A stretch of 64,000 bases of DNA from Daphnia pulex (lineage: Eukaryota; Arthropoda; Branchiopoda; Diplostraca; Daphniidae), in assembly GCF_021134715.1 (NCBI RefSeq), contig NC_060026.1:4960001-5024000 (forward strand), read 5' to 3'. Below are positions 59,009 through 64,000 of this stretch, in pieces. The position numbers and the translations under genes are program-made. The notes beneath the pieces are model-generated. The model searched no databases. It had not been told where the DNA came from and was given only the letters and a program-made list of their open reading frames with translations. The first letter of the stretch is position 1, and the number at the start of each line of letters is the position of its first letter.

Positions 59009-59773
59009 ATGACTACTCTTAAAATACCCGAACAAAAAGTTATTTTATGTGGAGAATATGGAGTCGGGAAAAGTTCACTATTTCGAAGATTTACCTCTAA
59101 CATGTACACTACGGCAACAGATCGTCAGTCTACTTTAGGATTGGATCATTATAGCAAACGTTATCATGTAGCTGGAAAGGATTTAAAGGCTAGTGGTGAT
59201 TTCATTTAAACTTGTGTATTGAATTATTAATTCATTGTTCAATTTGCTATATTTAGCTTCAACTGTGGGACACTGGAGGAATGGAAAGGGTTGCTTCAAT
59301 AACATCAAGCTATTATAAGTTTGCAGATGCTGCAATACTTGTGTTTTCTTTGGATTCCCCTGAATCATTCAACATGGTATCACAGCATTTGCTGGATATT
59401 GTGTCTTATGCAGAGAATGCCAAAATCTATCTGTGTGGAAATAAATCAGACCTGAAATCTGTTATCCAAGTTACTGACAATGACATGGCAGCATTTTGGT
59501 GTGTATAAATGATGATTTATTTAAATTTTCAGTTACAGATCAAATATGTTTGAAATCTAACTTTAAAGTGAGCAGTGCCAAACCCTTGTTGCTGGGACTT
59601 TCAAATCATCTTGTAAAACTGGAGAAGGAGTTGATGAAATGTTTTCGCACATTGCAATGCAACTAGTGGAAAGCAATCGTTCAAAGTTTGAACTAGAGAA
59701 ATTGACAGAAAATAATGGACTTCAAGTAAGACATTTTGAGGACAGTGAAGATGCAAGTAAATGTTCCTGTTAA
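59009..59773 (+). CDS. Rab-family small GTPase with an unusual switch II
   Basis: Exons 59009-59188, 59257-59498 and 59569-59773 give 208 residues. Small Rab GTPases switch between GDP and GTP to direct vesicle traffic on membranes. G1 is GEYGVGKSS (residues 15-23), the switch I region has DRQSTLGLDHYSKRY, G3 is LQLWDTGGMERV, G4 is GNKSD, and G5 is SSCKTGEGVDEMF. The protein ends KCSC, a CxC site for double geranylgeranylation. Two oddities: G3 reads DTGGM where the family has DTAGQ, so the catalytic Gln is Met; and the first intron is only in frame with a GC donor (AAG|GCTAGT, 59189). The family member cannot be named from this alone. Convergent with DCTN3, 344 bases apart. Confidence 0.88.
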
Positions 59774-60117
59774 AGGAATTATATGTCGACAGGAAATGTA
59801 AACAAATTTTTTTTTTTTTAATATACCAGAATGAACTTTAGTTATTTGTATATTTTTTTTGTGTGTGCTAAGTTTAAAAGTGTCTTTCAAAAACACCTGT
59901 AGCTTACATGGACTATTCATTTCACAAATAGCCCAGGTGATATTTACTATTTAGAGCTATGAATTTTTTGTATGTAATATTCTCAATGTACAAGGAATGA
60001 AGGTAATAATAGACAAAGTAATAAGTAATAATAATGTATAGAATTGCTTAGCAAAAGCGGTTGGGGTTTGAAGATTCATCCGCACAATTGATTACAAACA
60101 CTTGAAAATCATATGTG
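59774..60117. other. Shared 3' region of the Rab and DCTN3 genes
   Basis: 344 bases between convergent stop codons; presumably both 3' UTRs. Confidence 0.5.
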
Positions 60118-60895
60118 CTACTTTTCTGTTTTGCTTGTTGATTTTTCAACCTCAGCTAACTTTTGTGAAACATCGTTAACCTGTAAATATTCAAAAGAAA
60201 TTATTAATATTACAGTAACTACAATTTTAAAACTGAAGACTTACAAAATTACTATAGTTCTTAATCAATGCATAGGTATCATCTGATAGGTTAGACACTT
60301 TTTTCTCTTGACTTTCTTGTAGCAAAGAAATTTTGTAAAGTTGACTTTCTAGTTGAGGCACATCTATTAATTAAAATATGTTATAAAATCATTTTCATTT
60401 TCATCTTGCTGCTAATACTTTGTATCGCTTGACTATCAAGAACGGGTTTTAACAAATTCATCTTTTGAAAGTGGTTGAGGGCTTCTTTCATATCCTCTTC
60501 CTTAGATAGTAGGAGCTGAAGCTTCACAGCTTCAGGCATAAAACCATCAGATTCAGCATATAAAGGATCTGCATATTTCTTGACTTCATCAGCTATAGAC
60601 ATGTTAACTGACATTGTTATCCATGAAAAACATTTTTTTTTTTAAGTTTTCATCTTACCTCTTTTCAGAGCAGAAGATACTTTTTCATTTTTTGAAACAA
60701 CACTAGCCAACTTTCGTGAAACAGCCAGCATTGTATCTATCAACTTAAATAAGAGTTGCTCAGTAATAATAATAGTCCATAAAAATGTGAATTTCGTAAA
60801 ACCTGTTCATCATCTTGTCGATGGACATCTTCCCCCAGTACATATTTTTCTAATCGTTTAAGTCGTTCTTCAACAGCGTCCAGTTCAGAACTCAT
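60118..60895 (-). CDS. DCTN3: Dynactin subunit 3 (p24) homologue
   Basis: Five minus-strand exons, 60895-60803, 60743-60659, 60607-60419, 60363-60245 and 60180-60118, join in phase to 182 residues (vertebrate p24 about 186). Dynactin links cytoplasmic dynein to cargo; p24 sits in the shoulder with p150 and dynamitin. The protein is almost wholly helical and coiled-coil: LDAVEERLKRLEKYVLGED at the start (family motif LE.RL..LE..VLG), then LAVSRKLASVVSKNEKVSSA, KKYADPLYAESDGFMPEAVK and LQLLLSKEEDM, and QKMNLLKPVLDSQAIQ, ending in AEVEKSTSK. The start is the Met of MSSELDAVEE at 60895; an upstream in-frame MIPQNLESF extension to 60940 is possible. The first donor (CAG|GTTTTA) is weak. Confidence 0.88.
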
Positions 60896-60940
60896 CTTGT
60901 AAAAACTTGAATCAAAACTTTCGAGATTTTGGGGGATCAC

Positions 60941-62752
60941 TAAATGTGAAATATGCCTAATTCTCTGAATGCCGCTGTTGAAATTAAAAATAATGAAAGG
61001 TGTAATATAGTTATCCGGTGTAGGCTCTCGGCTCTATGAGATGAGCTGTGTGCAGCTGTCACTGACTCACTGCGCTCACTGTTAGGAAAAAGTAAATAAA
61101 ATTAAAAAAATAATAATAGAATGCAACGCTGTGTGTTATGCTTACTGTGGTTACGCAAAAGGAAAATTCTAACAAAGATTTGTACATTGACCAAATATCG
61201 TGATTAATAATTTTTTTTTTAAATCTTTAGATATTTAATTGCTTTTCATTTAAATTTAATTCAGGGTTAGGGCTACACGGTGCGTGTAATATTTTTATAT
61301 CCTTAGGCGATTTTTACGCCACCTGCTAGTCATTTTCTGAAACGGTATTGCATTTAAATTTAGGACGTCTTGTTTACATTTTGTCACTTTCTACCACGGT
61401 GGACGGTGATTAAGTTAAACCCGCAAAAAATTTTTAAATATATATATATATATATTTTTTTTTAATGTTCGCACTGGAATAAGCTGAACTTAAGAACTTT
61501 ATATTGTTTGTTGTAATACCATTAAGTCCTTAAGGGATAGATAAAGACCGCTCACAACTGGTCTTTATCTATGATTTAGGCGTTAACTGCATAATCATGT
61601 AGCTCCTGCACAATCCCAGAAGCTCGTTTTTCTGAAGCTACCGGCCCTCTAATAAAAATTCATGACATAAATTTAAAAAAAGAAAAGGGTTAAATAGCAC
61701 ATGGGATGCGTAACGCTATTTGAAATTATCTAACTTCTCGATCTAAACTCGACAGTATAGCGCTATTACTTGGCTTTGCTCGAAAGCCAGCAAATTTATG
61801 TTAAAAGTGCAAGATCGGGAAAATAATATTCACACGCTTTCGCAGTCGTTTAGGGTTATAAGCGGGTGACCGACGTTCAGGCAAGTACCTAAATCAGTGT
61901 TTGTTTTGTTGGCTGGCCCCGTCTGTCCCGAAGGGTTCCCAGTACTGGCCTGAAGGGCCCGGTCTGAACGTCGTAAATCCTTATAAACTTATAAGTTATA
62001 ACTTATTCTAGACCGCATTTATTGGTTAACATTGTTTTGGTGCTACACTGATTTATGTTAATTTCGATATAAAGAATTCGTTTTCGTCACCGAAACATTT
62101 ATGAATTATGCGAGAATCAGTAATGAACAACACAGATACAAGTGAGTGTGTCAGGAACGTCCCGCCGCAAAGCCTGAGTTGCCTCAAACAGCAACGCTTC
62201 ATTTTCTTTAAAAATTTTTTGAATTTTTTGGATGGAATTAAAACCCTCGAGTGGACCATCGGTGATTTCTGATTACATTAAAATGGAATTCTCTCTTTAG
62301 AAAAACAAAACAAACATTTTTATGCTGAGTAAGAAAGCAGCCAAGAAAGGTACTAGGTAGAAGGTTTGGAACTCGTTGGAACTATTTCCACAGACAGCGC
62401 CATTGGGCCTATGGTGGCATAGAAGAACACTGCATCAAAAGGAAGATCGAGGTGCCGTCTGCCGTTTTGTTTGTTTTGTTATATTGATCGTGCGAAAACA
62501 TCACGAACGATTTCATTTCATAGTTGGTCCTTTTGGTGTGGCAATCACGCACTTCATTGACGTCATAATACATAAAAATTCGTATTTATTCGCGTTTTTT
62601 TACCGTGTTCATGGTATTGCTTTTGAGTCAGCACAGGCATTTTGATTTTCTCAACTTACCGATCACTTGAAACTTAATTTTCCTGGACCCACTTGATTAA
62701 TTCGTCGTAGTGTAAAACTTTACCTTTTAGAAAAAATACCCTAGTAAACAGA
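60941..62752. other. Spacer between DCTN3 and TMEM65 genes
   Basis: No gene supported. Holds a (TA)n tract near 61440, a 13-bp hairpin (61537-61549 with 61560-61572) and a CTGAACGTC-type repeat island at 61865-61975 like that at 3045-3155. Confidence 0.4.
61537..61572. repeat. Perfect 13-bp inverted repeat
   Basis: ATAGATAAAGACC and its complement around a 10-base loop. No poly-T follows; function unknown. Confidence 0.5.
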
Positions 62753-63843
62753 ATGTTTCATTCACCAATTTTGAATTGTATTTCCAAGAGGAATGTCTCC
62801 TTTTTCACTTCATCCAACTTATTGCTTAATGGTAGATTTTTAGAATTATTATAAATTTATTCCATGTTTGCTGTGAAAATATGTTTATTATTGGTTTTTA
62901 GGGGGAAAATGCCATCTGAAGATTTTAGGTACCAAAAAAATTCAAACAGAACCTTCTAAAACAGATTTTGCTCAACCAAAACCCACAGTAAATTTTGAAA
63001 AATGGGTTGCAAATCTATCACCAGCACAACAAAATTCCCTTCTTTCTACTTTATTAAAGCAAACACAAAGTAAAAAACAAATTACTTAAAGAAATTATTT
63101 TTTTTGTTGTTGAAGTGATGCACTTACATTATTATTGACAGTGTCTTCAGACAATTCACCACCTCCTTCTCTGAGAACATCACAGCTCTTCCATGGTAAA
63201 CTAGAAATATTATTTATATTGCAATTTTACTTAATGGTCCATTCTTGATTTCAGTTGGAATACATTATTCCCTTCCTTTCATTGGGTTTGGATTTTTGGA
63301 CAATTTTATCATGATTATTGCTGTAGGTTTTTCAAAGTGGATTAAATTGAGGCCTTCCATAAAATACGTTAATTCACGCGATTTCTTACACCCTCTAAAT
63401 TTCCCTCATAAAAATTTCTCTTACTTGCCGCACTCCTGTAGGCGTGGTTTCATTATGGACGGCCTCTATTTCCGTTATTGAATGTGCTTCAAACATTTTT
63501 AACATAATATTATATTTCACTTTATCAGGGTGACTACATAGATTTAACAATTGGAAGTATGTTTGGTATTTCTACTATGGCAGCAGCTGGAATAGGAAAT
63601 GCAATATCTGATGTTGCTGGAGTAGGATCTGCTCAGTTCGTCGAGTCTTTTTCTCAAAAACTAGGAATTCCTCAACCCGATCTCGAGCCTCGGCAATATG
63701 CTTTTCGATCAACTACTTGGGCCATTAATATCGGACGTGCTATTGGTGTTGCTATAGGATGTGTGCTTGGAATGGTACCACTTTTATTTTTACCTACATC
63801 TGACAGCAAACGGCATTCAAAGGACCCTTCATCTCATTTGTGA
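62753..63843 (+). CDS. TMEM65: Transmembrane protein 65 homologue (mitochondrial inner membrane)
   Basis: Five exons, 62753-62831, 62902-63069, 63142-63195, 63255-63322 and 63529-63843, all GT-AG and in phase, encode 227 residues, near the usual 240. The N-terminus MFHSPILNCISKRNVSFFT is basic, hydroxylated and acid-free, as in a mitochondrial targeting peptide. The conserved core is HYSLPFIGFGFLDNFIMIIA (first membrane helix), DLTIGSMFGISTMAAAGIGN with AISDVAGVG (second), and IGRAIGVAIGCVLGMVPLLF (third). TMEM65 is an inner-membrane protein reported to support mitochondrial sodium/calcium handling and, in heart, intercalated-disc function; that role is family knowledge. Exon 1 was chosen because it gives a targeting peptide and the right phase; the rest is secure. 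Confidence 0.9.
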
Positions 63844-64000
63844 TTGGCATGTCCGATATATTATTAGTCTTATAACCTTACAAATACGTGAACCTAAAAT
63901 AATTATTTAAACTCATAAAAATGACATTTTGCCGCGCAATGGCAATGGATCCTACTGCGACTTGGCAACTTTAATGTTCGATTCTTATTGTTTTGCACAT
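63844..64000. other. 3' flank of TMEM65
   Basis: Presumed 3' UTR; nothing else seen. Confidence 0.4.

Noticed and set aside
62053-62645. Frames of 68 (-) and 89 (+) codons upstream of TMEM65
   Set aside because: Neither fits a TMEM65 leader; the exon at 62753 gives phase and a targeting peptide.

Overview
Animal genomic DNA, most likely from a branchiopod crustacean such as Daphnia. The species is inferred from several signs: very short GT-AG introns, a tandem array of chitin-binding cuticle genes with the two-codon first exon seen in arthropod cuticle genes, and a mix of DIRS, Copia, Gypsy, MULE and IS4EU elements. I ran no database search; names come from reading the translations.

Layout. 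1-11.2 kb is mostly transposon: a broken FLYWCH/MULE element (112-2612), several inverted-repeat elements, one of them (5838-7081) with arms made of a repeated TTTCGGCAC word, two degraded cuticle-gene remnants, and a very young LTR element without recognisable coding (8745-11174). 11.8-14.6 kb holds two compact host genes on the + strand: the ALR/Erv1 sulfhydryl oxidase (GFER) and the SMC5/6 SUMO ligase NSMCE2. 17.2-25.6 kb is an array of five almost identical RR-type cuticle genes with a unit of about 1.83 kb. 26.2-28.0 kb is a Russian-doll set: a solo LTR inside a hAT-like element inside another hAT-like element.

28.7-49.3 kb is a nested stack. A DIRS-like retroelement with inverted terminal repeats (29431-49203) is split by an IS4EU DNA transposon (THAP-DDE transposase plus YqaJ/SWIM protein), which is itself split by a Copia element. 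A Gypsy element sits near the other DIRS end. The stack lies between RPA70-like OB-fold exons and a candidate upstream exon, so it may sit in a host intron.

49.9-52.7 kb holds a tRNA-like SINE candidate and a 1.74 kb foldback element. 53.1-63.8 kb is gene-rich: a nine-exon MFSD6-like transporter (-), a Rab-family GTPase (+) with a GC-AG intron, dynactin subunit 3 (-) and TMEM65 (+).

The host genes are unrelated housekeeping functions (mitochondrial thiol oxidation and inner membrane, genome stability, vesicle traffic, dynactin motor) plus exoskeleton structure; no operon logic is expected. The most notable material is the homogenised cuticle array, the nested stack, and a group of non-autonomous elements with 8-bp target duplications and reiterated subterminal words.
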